From Acidimicrobiales bacterium (lineage in GTDB: Bacteria > Actinomycetota > Acidimicrobiia > Acidimicrobiales > Aldehydirespiratoraceae), in the NCBI GenBank assembly GCA_033344915.1, contig JAWPML010000001.1, positions 2,910,369 through 2,974,368 of the forward strand: DNA of 64,000 nucleotides. The letters are read 5' to 3'. The position numbers and the translations under genes are program-made. Positions 8,775 through 19,265 of the stretch are shown in pieces. The notes below the pieces were generated by a model. It made no database searches, was not told where the DNA came from, and saw nothing but the letters and a program-made list of their open reading frames with translations. How positions within the stretch are numbered: the first letter of the stretch is position 1; every line of letters begins with the position of its first letter.

Positions 8775-9980
8775 CTACCCCGCAACCGGTTCACGGGCCG
8801 TGAACGTGATCGGCAGCGAGCGCCATCCGGTCACGTTGCTGGAGTGGAACCGGACCTTGGCGTCGTGGTCCACCGCGAAGTCCGGGATCCGTCGGAGGAT
8901 CTCCTCCACGGCGACCTTCCCCTCCATGCGGGCCAGCGCCGCGCCGAGACAGAAGTGGGCGCCGTAGCCGAAGGCGAGATGGCGCTCGGCCTTGCGGTGG
9001 ATGTCGAACTCCTCGGCCGTGGGTCCGAACTCACGCTCGTCGTGGTTCGCCGCGCCGATCAGGAGCAGGACCGAGTCGCCGGCCCGCATCTGCCGGCCGT
9101 GCATCTCGTGGTCCCGGGTGAGGGTCCGGTGCATGTACTGGGTGGAGTTGTGGAACCGCAGCACCTCCTCGATCACGTCCGGCACGAGGGCGGGATCGGC
9201 CGTCACCTCCGCTCGCTGCTCGGGGTGTCGCGACAGGATCTCGAGCACGTTGGCGACCATCTTCGTGGTCGTCTCGTGACCGGCGATGATGAAGAGGACG
9301 CAGAAGCCGAGCAGTTCCTCGTCGGTCAGGCTCCGCCCGTCGACCTCGAACCCGACCAGGTCGTTGAGCAGGCCGCTCCCCTCCCCCGCCTTGCGCCTGG
9401 GGAGATCCTCCATGAAGTAGCCGACGAGGCCGAGCATCCCCTCCGCCGCGGCGGGCGGGATCTCGAGCACCCCGTCGTTGCGGATCATGATCTTGTCGCT
9501 GTCGCGGCGAAGCCCCTCGCGGAACTCCTCGGGCACGCCGAGGACCGCCGAGATCACATCCATCGGGTACGGGCTCGTGAGGTCCTCGACCACCTCTGCC
9601 CGGCCGGTCTCGACGACCCGGTCGAGATAGCGGGTGAAGATCGTGCGGATCTCGTCCTCCATCCGGGCGACGGTGCGGATGGTGAAGACGCGGCTCACCA
9701 GCTTGCGCAGCACGGTGTGATCCGGTGGATCGAGTTCGATGAACTGGTCGAACCCGGTCGACTGGCCGATCGGCCGCCGGTTCTCCAGCGCGATACCGCC
9801 CGCCGACGAGTAGAGCTCGGTGTCCCGAAAGGCCTCCTGCACATCGGCGAACCGGCTCAGCGCCCAGAAGCGGAGCTCGTCGTTGCGATAGCACGGCGCC
9901 TCGTCGCGCAGCCGCCGGTAGGTCACGTAGGGATCGTCGTGGTGGGAGAACCCGAACGGGTTGAAGACGAGATCGCTCAC
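8775..9980 (-). CDS. Cytochrome P450
   Basis: A 401-residue bacterial class I P450. The I-helix oxygen-activation motif AGHETT is present, an ExxR-type helix occurs in VIEEVLRF, and the heme-binding loop FGYGAHFCLG places the thiolate ligand at Cys344. It would hydroxylate a small hydrophobic substrate using electrons from a ferredoxin and ferredoxin reductase, which are not encoded nearby. The start is GTG at 9980, with a TACGGT -10-like box 6 nt upstream and no Shine-Dalgarno, consistent with a leaderless mRNA. The substrate is unknown; actinobacterial relatives of this length include CYP125/CYP142-like lipid oxidases. Confidence 0.95.
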   Translation of the reverse strand: MSDLVFNPFGFSHHDDPYVTYRRLRDEAPCYRNDELRFWALSRFADVQEAFRDTELYSSAGGIALENRRPIGQSTGFDQFIELDPPDHTVLRKLVSRVFTIRTVARMEDEIRTIFTRYLDRVVETGRAEVVEDLTSPYPMDVISAVLGVPEEFREGLRRDSDKIMIRNDGVLEIPPAAAEGMLGLVGYFMEDLPRRKAGEGSGLLNDLVGFEVDGRSLTDEELLGFCVLFIIAGHETTTKMVANVLEILSRHPEQRAEVTADPALVPDVIEEVLRFHNSTQYMHRTLTRDHEMHGRQMRAGDSVLLLIGAANHDEREFGPTAEEFDIHRKAERHLAFGYGAHFCLGAALARMEGKVAVEEILRRIPDFAVDHDAKVRFHSSNVTGWRSLPITFTAREPVAG

Positions 9981-9986
9981 GGCGTG

Positions 9987-9992
9987 ACCGTA
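9987..9992 (-). promoter_or_regulatory. -10 box of a probably leaderless promoter
   Basis: TACGGT on the minus strand ends 6 nt before the GTG start of the P450 gene, and no ribosome binding site is visible. Confidence 0.5.
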
Positions 9993-10026
9993 GCGAAGCG
10001 GGGTTGCCGGTTCGATTCCGGACGGC

Positions 10027-11349
10027 TCAGCGAGACGCCTCCGCGATCGACGCGATCGTGTCGGCGACCCGCTCGATGTCGCGCTCGGCGAGAGTGCCGA
10101 CGCTCAGCCGCACGTGGCCGGCGGTCGACGCGCCTACCCGGAACGGCGCTCCCGGCGAGACGCCGATGCTGTGGGCGGCCAACGCCACGACCGCACGATG
10201 TTCGTCCTCGACCGGGATCCACATGTTGAGACCGACGCCCGGATCGACCTCGATCCCGTGCTCCGCCAGGCACGCCCGCAAACGGTCACGGCGCCGCTGG
10301 TAGGTCCGCGCCGCGTCGGCGACCAACCGGTCGGTCGCCGGGTCGACCAGCATCGTGAGCAGGATCTGCTGGATGAGGCGGCTGGTCCACGACGGACCCA
10401 GTTGGCGCCGTCGCACGATGTTGCCGACCAACTCACCGGCACCACCGAGGGCGGCGATGCGCAGGTCGGGCCCGTGCGACTTCGAGAAGCTGTGGATGTG
10501 GACGGTCTGGGCGGGGATGACGGTGCCCACGCTCTCCACCGCCACGCCGGCTGCACCGCCGGAATGGTCGTCCTCGACCACGACACAGCGCGTGCCCCGC
10601 ACGAGCCCGGCAATGGCCCGGGCTCGATCGCGTGAGGTGTGGATGCCCGTGGGGTTGTGGGTCCGCGGCTGCGTGAACAGGGCGACGGGGTCGGCCCGCA
10701 GGGCGTCCTCGAGCACGGACACCATCGGCCCCTCGTGGTCGAGCGGTACGCCGATGACCTCGGCGCCCACCGCGTCGAGCATGTCGAGCAGGGGCGGAAA
10801 CGTCGGATCCTCCACCACGACGACATCGCCGAGCCGCACGAGTTCGACGACCACCCGGTCGAGGGCATCGAGCGCTCCGTCGACGACCGTGAGCGATTCG
10901 GGGACGAAGGGCCAGCGCCGCCGCAACTCGATCTCGAGATCCTCGAGCAGGGGTGGATCGACGTAGGAGGTCACCGCGACGTCGGCGTGGAGGCGTTGCA
11001 GGACCGGGCCGAGCGGCGGCAGCAGCGCTTGGTCGGGGGTACCCGCGCTCAGGTCGAGCTCGATCGTGCCCGGCTCGACCGGGACCTGCCAGTGCCGGCC
11101 GATGCCGGAGCGGCGCCCCCGCACGGTGGTGCCCCGCCGCCGGTCGGTCCGGATCGCGCCATGGTTCCGCAGGATCCGCCACGCTTCGGAGACGGTGTTC
11201 GGACTGACGTCCAGGCGGGCGGCGAGGGCCCGCACCGTGGGGAGCCGGTCCCCCTCGACGAGGACGTCGTCGTTGATCAGCGACCCGATCGCGCGGGCCA
11301 GCCCGTCGGCGGAGGTCTCCTCCACCCGGGCGGCGATCCGATCAAGCAT
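10027..11349 (-). CDS. MocR/PdxR-type regulator (GntR HTH plus aminotransferase-like domain)
   Basis: A 440-residue fusion. Residues about 5-75 form a GntR winged helix (LPTVRALAARLDVSPNTVSEAWRIL). The remainder is a fold-type I aminotransferase-like domain with DPTFPPLLDML, TQPRTHNPTG and the PLP-binding lysine at position 290 in HSFSKSHGPDLR. MocR proteins sense PLP or amino-compound ligands and regulate adjacent genes. This one is divergent from the amidase-aminotransferase-hydantoinase operon, whose pathway includes an amino-group transfer, so it probably controls that operon and itself. The ATG at 11349 is preceded by a TATACA box 8 nt upstream. Confidence 0.92.
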   Translation of the reverse strand: MLDRIAARVEETSADGLARAIGSLINDDVLVEGDRLPTVRALAARLDVSPNTVSEAWRILRNHGAIRTDRRRGTTVRGRRSGIGRHWQVPVEPGTIELDLSAGTPDQALLPPLGPVLQRLHADVAVTSYVDPPLLEDLEIELRRRWPFVPESLTVVDGALDALDRVVVELVRLGDVVVVEDPTFPPLLDMLDAVGAEVIGVPLDHEGPMVSVLEDALRADPVALFTQPRTHNPTGIHTSRDRARAIAGLVRGTRCVVVEDDHSGGAAGVAVESVGTVIPAQTVHIHSFSKSHGPDLRIAALGGAGELVGNIVRRRQLGPSWTSRLIQQILLTMLVDPATDRLVADAARTYQRRRDRLRACLAEHGIEVDPGVGLNMWIPVEDEHRAVVALAAHSIGVSPGAPFRVGASTAGHVRLSVGTLAERDIERVADTIASIAEASR

Positions 11350-11356
11350 GGACGTT

Positions 11357-11407
11357 TTGTATAGGACAAAGATGCCCTTGTACACCCTCCATCCAGTCAA
11401 ATAGGTT
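11357..11407. promoter_or_regulatory. Divergent promoter with candidate MocR direct-repeat operator
   Basis: Two similar nonamers, TTGTATAGG (11357-11365) and TTGTACACC (11378-11386), are 21 bp apart, two helical turns, as expected for a dimeric GntR/MocR protein. The first covers the TATACA -10 box of the regulator (minus strand). The second covers a likely -35 (TTGTAC) of the operon, with TAGGTT 18 bp downstream (11402-11407). A bound regulator could therefore influence both promoters. This is pattern-based only. Confidence 0.45.
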
Positions 11408-11473
11408 TGGGGAATCATCGGGACGGGGGTCCCGTCGCTCAGCCGCGCAGGAGGCTCACGTGGAGGTAGCAAG

Positions 11474-12316
11474 ATGTCCGAGGTAGTGAAGGCCGCGATA
11501 CTCCAGACCGCGTGGACCGGTGACAAGGAGTCGATGATCGAGCTCCACGAGAAGTACCTCGCCGAGGCCGCCGAAGCCGGCACCCAGGTGATGTGTTTCC
11601 AGGAGCTGTTCTACGGCCCCTACTTCTGTCAGGTGCAGGACGCGAAGTTCTACAGCTACGCCGAGGCGATCCCGGACGGACCGACCACCAAGCGGTTCCA
11701 GGAGCTCGCCGCCAAGTACGGCATCGTCCTCGTCCTTCCCATGTACGAAGAGGAACAGCCGGGCATCCTCTACAACACCGCGGCGGTGATCGACGCCGAC
11801 GGCAGCTATCTGGGCAAGTACCGCAAGGTCCACATCCCGCAGGTCAACGGCTTCTGGGAGAAGTTCTACTTCCGGCCCGGAAACCTCGGCTACCCCGTGT
11901 TCGACACCGCGGTCGGCAAGGTCGCCGTCAACATCTGCTACGACCGCCACTTCCCCGAGGGCTGGCGGGCGCTCGGTCTCAACGGCGCCCAGATGGTGTT
12001 CAACCCGTCGGCCACCAGCCGAGGCCTGTCGGCGTATCTGTGGCAGCTCGAACAGACCGCCTCGGCCGCGGCCAACATGTACTTCGTCGGCGCCATCAAC
12101 CGGGTCGGCGTGGAGGACCTGGGCGACAACGACTTCTACGGAACCTCCTACTTCGCCAACCCCCGCGGCCAGTTCGTGGGTGACGTCGCCTCCGACACCG
12201 CGGAGGAGTTGGTGATCCGCGACCTGGACCTCGGCCTCGTCAACGAGGTCCGCGATCAGTGGGCCTTCTACCGGGACCGCCGTCCCGACATGTACGGCAA
12301 CCTCACCGAGGCATGA
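11474..12316 (+). CDS. Beta-ureidopropionase-like amidase (N-carbamoyl-beta-alanine amidohydrolase)
   Basis: A 280-residue nitrilase-superfamily (carbon-nitrogen hydrolase) enzyme with a complete Glu-Lys-Cys triad: E44 in FQELFYG, K118 in KYRKVHIP, C155 in NICYDRHFPE. The GKYRKVHIPQ and FYFRPGN stretches resemble beta-ureidopropionases and N-carbamoylputrescine amidases. In context it should hydrolyse N-carbamoyl-beta-alanine (or the beta-aminoisobutyrate analogue) to the beta-amino acid, CO2 and NH3. A strong GGAGGT lies 6 nt before the ATG. It is the first gene of module A; its stop overlaps the aminotransferase start (ATGA). Confidence 0.88.
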   Translation: MSEVVKAAILQTAWTGDKESMIELHEKYLAEAAEAGTQVMCFQELFYGPYFCQVQDAKFYSYAEAIPDGPTTKRFQELAAKYGIVLVLPMYEEEQPGILYNTAAVIDADGSYLGKYRKVHIPQVNGFWEKFYFRPGNLGYPVFDTAVGKVAVNICYDRHFPEGWRALGLNGAQMVFNPSATSRGLSAYLWQLEQTASAAANMYFVGAINRVGVEDLGDNDFYGTSYFANPRGQFVGDVASDTAEELVIRDLDLGLVNEVRDQWAFYRDRRPDMYGNLTEA

Positions 12317-13602
12317 CAACCAACGCCGAGCTGCACGAGCGCTACAAGGCGGTCCTTCCGTCCTACGTCAAGCCGCTCTACGCCGAGCCGATCTCCATCG
12401 ACCGGGGCGAAGGCGGCTACGTGTGGGATCTCGAGGGCAACCGTTACCTCGACTTCTTCGGCGGCGTGCTCACCACGATGATCGGCCACAGCAACCCTGA
12501 TGTGGTCGCCGCGGTACAGGCGCAGGCGGCGAAGGTGATGCACACCTCCACGCTGTATCTCAGCGAACCGATGATCGAGCTCGCCGAGGAGATCGCGGCG
12601 GTGTCGGGCATCCCCAACGCCCGGGTGTTCTTCACCACCTCGGGCAGCGAGGCGAACGACACCGCGATCCTGCTCGCCACCAGCCACCGCAAGTCCAACC
12701 AGGTGCTGGCGATGCGCAACAGCTACCACGGTCGGTCGTTCACGGCCCAGGCCATCACCTCCCACTCGTCGTGGTCGTCCACGAGCCTCTCGGGCCTGTC
12801 CGTCAACTTCGTCCAGGGCGGCTACCGGCTGCGCAGCCCGTTCCGTCACCTCGACGACGACGAATTCACCGAGGCGTGTGTCGACGACCTCCAGCAGGTG
12901 ATCGACATGATGACGGCGGGCGACGTCGCCTGCCTGATCGCCGAGCCGATCCAGGGTGTCGGCGGGTTCGCCACGCCCCCCGACGGCTTCTTCGGCGCGT
13001 TGGGGAAGGTCCTCGCCAACCACGGCATCCTCTTCGTGGCCGACGAGGTCCAGACCGGGTGGGGGCGCACCGGCGAACACTTCTGGGGGTACGAAGCCCA
13101 CGACATCGTCCCCGACATGCTCACGTTCGCGAAGGGCGTCGGCAACGGCATCACCCTCGCCGGCATCGTCGCCCGGGCCGAGATCATGGACTCGATCACC
13201 GCCCTCTCGTTCAGCACGTTCGGCGGGAACCCGCTGTCCGCGTCGGCCGGCCTGGCCACCCTGCGCCACGTGCGCGAGCACGACCTCCAGGGCAACGCCC
13301 TGCGGATGGGCGAGCGGCTGACCGCGGGCCTCGCCCCGGTCGTCGAGCGCACCCCCTGGATCGCCGAGCTACGGGGCAAGGGACTGATGCAGGCGATCGA
13401 GATCGTGCAGCCCGACACCATCGAGCCCGATTCCACCCGGGCGGGCGAGGTTCTCGAGGCGTGCAAGCGCCGGGGGCTGCTCGTGGGCAAAGGTGGGCTC
13501 TACAACAACGCAATCCGCATCACGCCGATGCTCGACGTGAGCGAAACGGAGATCGACGAAGGCATCGACGCGATCGTCGGCGCAATCGAGGAGGCATCAT
13601 GA
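12313..13602 (+). CDS. Class III aminotransferase (probable beta-alanine/beta-aminoisobutyrate transaminase)
   Basis: A 429-residue PLP enzyme. It shows TTSGSEANDTAI (phosphate-binding region), NSYHGRS, the VADEVQTGWGRTG aspartate motif and the Schiff-base lysine K274 in TFAKGVGNG, all standard for class III transaminases. Similar proteins in metazoa and bacteria (AGXT2-like, alanine-glyoxylate/beta-alanine-pyruvate) transfer the amino group of beta-alanine to give malonate semialdehyde. The flanking amidase and hydantoinase, both linked by ATGA overlaps, support that role. Acceptor preference (pyruvate, glyoxylate or 2-oxoglutarate) cannot be read. Confidence 0.88.
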   Translation: MTTNAELHERYKAVLPSYVKPLYAEPISIDRGEGGYVWDLEGNRYLDFFGGVLTTMIGHSNPDVVAAVQAQAAKVMHTSTLYLSEPMIELAEEIAAVSGIPNARVFFTTSGSEANDTAILLATSHRKSNQVLAMRNSYHGRSFTAQAITSHSSWSSTSLSGLSVNFVQGGYRLRSPFRHLDDDEFTEACVDDLQQVIDMMTAGDVACLIAEPIQGVGGFATPPDGFFGALGKVLANHGILFVADEVQTGWGRTGEHFWGYEAHDIVPDMLTFAKGVGNGITLAGIVARAEIMDSITALSFSTFGGNPLSASAGLATLRHVREHDLQGNALRMGERLTAGLAPVVERTPWIAELRGKGLMQAIEIVQPDTIEPDSTRAGEVLEACKRRGLLVGKGGLYNNAIRITPMLDVSETEIDEGIDAIVGAIEEAS

Positions 13603-15008
13603 AGAAGCTCATCAAGAACGGCACCGTGATCACATCGACCGGCGCCGATCCCGCCGAGGTGCTGATCGACGGCGAGACCATCGTGGCCGTGCTCCAGCCC
13701 GGCTCCGAGGTCGCCGCGTCCGCCGAAGCGGGCGCCGACGAGATCATCGACGCGTCCGGGCTCTACGTGATCCCGGGCGGGGTCGACGGCCACACCCACA
13801 TGGAGTTGCCCTTCGGCGGCACGGTCGCGTCCGACGACTTCGAGAACGGCACCCGCGCCGCGGCGTGGGGTGGCACCACCACCATCGTCGACTTCGCCGT
13901 GCAACGCGCCGGCGAGAGCGTGCGTGACTGTCTCGACCAGTGGTTCGCCAAGGCCGAGGGCAAGTGTGCGATCGACTACGGGTTCCACCAGATCATCGGC
14001 GGCGTCGACGACCAGTCGCTGAAGGACATGGACGCGCTCGTGGACGAGGGCATCACCAGCTTCAAGCTCTTCATGGCGTACCCGGGCGTGTTCCTGTCCG
14101 ACGACGGCCAGATCCTGCGGGCGATGCAGCAGGCGGCCGGCAACGGGGCGCTGATCATGATGCACGCCGAGAACGGGCTCGCGATCGACGTGCTGGCCGA
14201 GCAGGCGGTCGAACGAGGCGAGACCGACCCGGTCAACCACGGGCTCGTGCGCCGGGCCGAGTTCGAGAGCGAGGCCACGCATCGGGCGATCCAGCTCGCC
14301 AAGGTCGGGGCCGCGCCCCTCTACATCGTCCACCTCTCCGCATCGCAGGCCCTCGAGCAGGTCGCGATCGCGCGCGACCGGGGCGCCAACGTGTTCGCCG
14401 AGACCTGCCCGCAGTACCTCTACCTCAACGTCGAGGACCACATGGACCGCGGCTTCGACGGCGCCGCCTACGTGTGTTCGACCCCCCTGCGCACCAAACA
14501 CGAACATCACCACGAGGACCTCTGGAAGGGTCTGCGCACCAATGACCTCAGCGTCGTGGCCACCGATCACTGCCCGTTCTGCATGAAGGACCAGAAGGAA
14601 CTGGGCCGTGACGACTTCCGGGCCATTCCGAACGGCATCGGCGGCGTCGAGCACCGCATGGACCTCATCTACCAGGGTGTGGTCAACGGCGAGATCACCC
14701 TGCCCCGCTGGGTCGAACTCTGCGCGACGACCCCGGCTCGCATGTTCGGCCTCTACCCGAAGAAGGGCACGATCCAGCCGGGCGCCGACGCCGACATCGT
14801 CCTCTACGACCCCAACCGCACCTGGACCATCAGCGAAGAGAACCACCACATGAACATGGACCACTCGGCCTGGGAGGGCTTCGAGATCAACGGCCACGTC
14901 CACACCGTGATGTCTCGCGGTCGCGTGATCATCGAGAACGACTCCTACACCGGTTCGACCGGCCACGGGCAGTACCTGCGCCGCGGTCTCTCCGACTACC
15001 TCATCTAA
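13599..15008 (+). CDS. Dihydropyrimidinase (D-hydantoinase family)
   Basis: A 469-residue cyclic amidohydrolase. Metal ligands are visible in GGVDGHTHMELPF, the carboxylated bridging lysine is K156 in SFKLFMAYPG, further histidines lie in MMHAENG and IVHLSA, and the metal aspartate is in ATDHCPF. It should open 5,6-dihydrouracil or dihydrothymine (or a 5-substituted hydantoin) to the N-carbamoyl acid used by the adjacent amidase. It is joined to the aminotransferase by ATGA. Length and motifs are those of functional enzymes rather than the catalytically inactive CRMP homologues. Confidence 0.92.
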   Translation: MKKLIKNGTVITSTGADPAEVLIDGETIVAVLQPGSEVAASAEAGADEIIDASGLYVIPGGVDGHTHMELPFGGTVASDDFENGTRAAAWGGTTTIVDFAVQRAGESVRDCLDQWFAKAEGKCAIDYGFHQIIGGVDDQSLKDMDALVDEGITSFKLFMAYPGVFLSDDGQILRAMQQAAGNGALIMMHAENGLAIDVLAEQAVERGETDPVNHGLVRRAEFESEATHRAIQLAKVGAAPLYIVHLSASQALEQVAIARDRGANVFAETCPQYLYLNVEDHMDRGFDGAAYVCSTPLRTKHEHHHEDLWKGLRTNDLSVVATDHCPFCMKDQKELGRDDFRAIPNGIGGVEHRMDLIYQGVVNGEITLPRWVELCATTPARMFGLYPKKGTIQPGADADIVLYDPNRTWTISEENHHMNMDHSAWEGFEINGHVHTVMSRGRVIIENDSYTGSTGHGQYLRRGLSDYLI

Positions 15009-15015
15009 GGCACGC

Positions 15016-16497
<1,482 letters not shown>

Positions 16498-16503
<6 letters not shown>

Positions 16504-16526
16504 CCCGATACCCAGTAGCCCGATAC
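16498..16526. repeat. Short tandem duplication (15-bp period)
   Basis: The 14-mer CAGTAGCCCGATAC occurs twice in tandem, at 16498-16511 and 16513-16526, starting in the last codon and stop of mmsA. It expands the spacer before the GAGGAG ribosome binding site of the LLM gene. Probably a slippage product. Confidence 0.7.
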
Positions 16527-16541
16527 GCAAGAGGAGCATCC

Positions 16542-17546
16542 ATGGACTTCGGCGTCGTTCTCCAGACCGACCCTCCGGCGTGGCGGGTCGTCGATCTCGC
16601 CCGCAAGGCCGAGACACTCGGCTTCAGCCACGGCTGGACCTTCGACAGCCATGTGCTGTGGCAGGAGCCGTACGTCATCTACAGCCAGATGTTGTCCGCC
16701 ACGAACCGGATGATCGTCGGCCCGATGGTCACCAACCCGGGCACCCGCAACTGGACGGTCACCGCCTCGCTCTACGCCACGCTCAACGACATGTTCGGCA
16801 ATCGCACGATCTGCGGCATCGGCCGGGGCGACTCGGCCATGCGGGTGCTCGGCCACAGCCCCACCAAGCTCTCGACGCTGAGTGAATCGATGCATGTCAT
16901 CAAGGAGCTCGCCGAGGGGCGCGAGGTCACCTACAACGGCACCCAGCAGCACTTCCCGTGGGCCGAGGAGTCGAAGCTCGACATCCTCATGGCCGGCTAC
17001 GGACCGAAGGCGCTCGACCTGTGTGGCCGCGAGTCCGACGGGTTCATCCTCCAGCTGGCCGACCTGTCGCTGGCCGAATGGACCATCGGTGCCGTTCGCG
17101 CGGCCGCGGCCGATGCCGGCCGCGACCCCGACGATCTCTACATCTGTGTCGCCGCGCCGGCCTACGTCGGCACCGACATCGAACACCAGCGCGACCAGTG
17201 CCGCTGGTTCGGGGGGATGGTCGGGAATCATGTCGCCGACCTCGTCGAGCGCTATGGCGACAGTGGTGCCGTGCCCCAGGAGCTCACCGACTACATCAAG
17301 GGGCGCGAAGGCTACGACTACGCCGGCCACGGCAAGGCCGGGCACGACCACACGGACTTCGTCCCCGACGACATCGTCGACCGTTTCTGCATCCTCGGCG
17401 ACGAGGACGCCCACATCGAGCGCCTCAAGGCCCTCGAGGCGCTCGGGGTCGACCAGTTCGCGATCTATCTGATGCACGACCAGAAGGACGAGACCCTGAA
17501 CGCCTACGGCCAGCGCATCATCCCGGCGATCAGCACGCCGGGTTGA
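16542..17546 (+). CDS. LLM class oxidoreductase, probably F420-dependent (module A)
   Basis: A 334-residue luciferase-like TIM barrel. It has VVLQTDPPAWRVVDLARKAE at the start, GPMVTNPGTRNWTVTAS and ICGIGRGDSAMRVLG near residues 60-100, and ILMAGYGPKALDLCGRESDG, which resemble F420-dependent methylene-H4MPT reductase-like proteins. From memory it resembles a subgroup found next to dihydropyrimidinases. A GAGGAG lies 5 nt before the ATG. As the last gene of module A it may act on the pyrimidine or hydantoin ring, for example an F420H2-dependent reduction of uracil; this is a hypothesis. FMN use, as in RutA-type enzymes, is an alternative. Confidence 0.82.
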   Translation: MDFGVVLQTDPPAWRVVDLARKAETLGFSHGWTFDSHVLWQEPYVIYSQMLSATNRMIVGPMVTNPGTRNWTVTASLYATLNDMFGNRTICGIGRGDSAMRVLGHSPTKLSTLSESMHVIKELAEGREVTYNGTQQHFPWAEESKLDILMAGYGPKALDLCGRESDGFILQLADLSLAEWTIGAVRAAAADAGRDPDDLYICVAAPAYVGTDIEHQRDQCRWFGGMVGNHVADLVERYGDSGAVPQELTDYIKGREGYDYAGHGKAGHDHTDFVPDDIVDRFCILGDEDAHIERLKALEALGVDQFAIYLMHDQKDETLNAYGQRIIPAISTPG

Positions 17547-17553
17547 GGGAGTC

Positions 17554-18342
17554 TCAGACGCCGGTGCTCTGGCGCCGCCAGGGCATGGCCACCCATTCCA
17601 GCGCTGCCACCGCCGCGAACATCGCGATGCCCACTGCGCTGGCCCCGAGCACCGCGGCCCAGGCGATGTCGTAGCGGGACAGGCCCGCGCTCTGGGTGAT
17701 CAGCTGGCCGAGCGACCCCTGGGTACCGCCGAAGTACTCCGCCACGATCGCCGAGATGATCGCCAGCGAGCTCGCCAGCCGCAGCGAGGACATGAGGAAC
17801 GGAATCGCGTTCGGAATCCGGACGCGACGGATCACCGACCACTCGGAGGCCGCCTGACTCCGCATCAACTCGACGTGGATCGAGTCCACCTGCGTGAGAC
17901 CCTTGGTCACGTTCACGAACACAGGGAAGAACACCACCACGATCACGACGAGTCGTCGCGAGAACGAGTTGGTCGAGCCGAACCAGATGTTGAAGACCGG
18001 TGCCAGCGAGACGATCGGGACCGCCGCCATGCCCGAAGCGATCGGGGTGACCACATCGCTGAACCAGTCCCATCGCGAAGACAGGAGGGCCGCGAGGATC
18101 GCGATGATCGAGCCGACGATGAGGCCATAGACGGCGTTGCCGCCGGTGATCTCCACGCCGTCCCAGATGCGTTGTGCGTTCTCGCCGACTGCGGTGTAGA
18201 TCGAGGAGGGACTCGGGAGCAGGAACTGTTTGATGTCGAACGCCCGCACCATCCATTCCCAGAGCGAGAAGAACACCGCTCCGAAAACCACCGGGACCAC
18301 GATCGTGGAGGTTCGGTCCGAGAATCGCGCGACGACGCTCAC
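17554..18342 (-). CDS. ABC transporter permease (second, TauC/SsuC type)
   Basis: A 262-residue inner-membrane permease with a GTG start overlapping the upstream permease stop (GTGA). About six transmembrane helices are visible. The EAA-type cytoplasmic loop is present around SQAASEWSVIRRVRIPNAIPF, which contacts the ATPase. It belongs to the BPD_transp_1 family typical of nitrate/sulfonate/taurine and thiamine-precursor importers. It is the last gene of module B and is convergent with the LLM gene of module A, only 7 bp away. It pairs with the 294-residue permease, giving a heterodimeric channel. Confidence 0.9.
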   Translation of the reverse strand: MSVVARFSDRTSTIVVPVVFGAVFFSLWEWMVRAFDIKQFLLPSPSSIYTAVGENAQRIWDGVEITGGNAVYGLIVGSIIAILAALLSSRWDWFSDVVTPIASGMAAVPIVSLAPVFNIWFGSTNSFSRRLVVIVVVFFPVFVNVTKGLTQVDSIHVELMRSQAASEWSVIRRVRIPNAIPFLMSSLRLASSLAIISAIVAEYFGGTQGSLGQLITQSAGLSRYDIAWAAVLGASAVGIAMFAAVAALEWVAMPWRRQSTGV

Positions 18343-19223
18343 AACGGGACGTCCGATCGCTCGCGAGACCCGGGCACGAGCCGTTCGAGACCACCAACGG
18401 CCGAGGTGAACACGAGGCCGAGCACACCGGCGCCGATGATGGCGCAGTACATCTTGGGAGGGTCGGTCTGAGCCTGCTGGGCGTAGGCCAGGATCAAACG
18501 ACCGACCCCACCGGGCAGGCCGATGGAGATCTCGCCCACGATCGAGCCGATGATGGAGGCGGCGGCGGCGAGCTTGAGTGCCGGGATGAGATAGGGCACG
18601 GCGCCCGGCAGGCGGACCTTGAGAAGGGTCTGGCGTCTGGTCGACGCGTACGACTCCATCAACTCGATGGAGTGGGCGGGGGGTGATTGCAGACCGCGCA
18701 GTCCGTTCACCGCCACCGGGAAGAACGTGAGATACGTCGCGATCAGTGACACCGACATCCACGGCTGCCAGTCGACCACTTCGATCCGGTTGCCCCACGT
18801 CACGATGACCGGGGCGAGGGCGAGAAGCGGGATGGTCTGCGAGACGATGATCCAGGGCAGGATCCCCCGCTCGAGCAGCTTCGAACGCAGCATGAGGATG
18901 GCCAACGCCATACCGATGACGGCACCCATGAGGAAGCCCGCGGCCGAGATCCGCATGGTGTACCACGAGCCCTGGATCACGGCCTCGAGCACGGTGGTGC
19001 TGCTTCGCCGCTGCTGTGGCTCGAAGAAGCGGCTGATGATGTCCGCCAACTCGGGCATCGTCACCTGGTTGGTCTTGACGGGAAGGTCACCGCCGAAGAT
19101 CGGCCACTGATCGTCCGTCGCGAGACCCATCCGGCGGTAGCCCTCGTAGAGCGCACAGAGCGCCACGATGGCCACCGCCGGAGGAAGGACTCGCTTCAGT
19201 CCGTTCTTTGCCTTCTGCTTCAC
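18339..19223 (-). CDS. ABC transporter permease (first, TauC/SsuC type)
   Basis: A 294-residue membrane protein with an N-terminal helix, a periplasmic segment of roughly 60 residues, and then about five more helices. The coupling loop around MESYASTRRQTLLKVRLPGAVPY is the EAA motif. It belongs to the same family as the next gene and overlaps it by 4 bp. Downstream of the NMT1-type binding protein it should form the pore of an importer for a nitrogen-containing heterocycle or related compound; the ligand is inferred only from context. Confidence 0.9.
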   Translation of the reverse strand: MKQKAKNGLKRVLPPAVAIVALCALYEGYRRMGLATDDQWPIFGGDLPVKTNQVTMPELADIISRFFEPQQRRSSTTVLEAVIQGSWYTMRISAAGFLMGAVIGMALAILMLRSKLLERGILPWIIVSQTIPLLALAPVIVTWGNRIEVVDWQPWMSVSLIATYLTFFPVAVNGLRGLQSPPAHSIELMESYASTRRQTLLKVRLPGAVPYLIPALKLAAAASIIGSIVGEISIGLPGGVGRLILAYAQQAQTDPPKMYCAIIGAGVLGLVFTSAVGGLERLVPGSRERSDVPL

Positions 19224-19265
19224 GAGTGTTCGAGCTCAGTCGGCATCGACGGACTCAGGCCTCGC

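Noticed and set aside
10001-10025. GGTTCGATTCCGG resembling the T-arm of a tRNA
   Set aside because: Only one arm is present; there is no acceptor stem, anticodon arm or CCA within reach between the P450 start and the MocR stop. Probably chance, at most a remnant.
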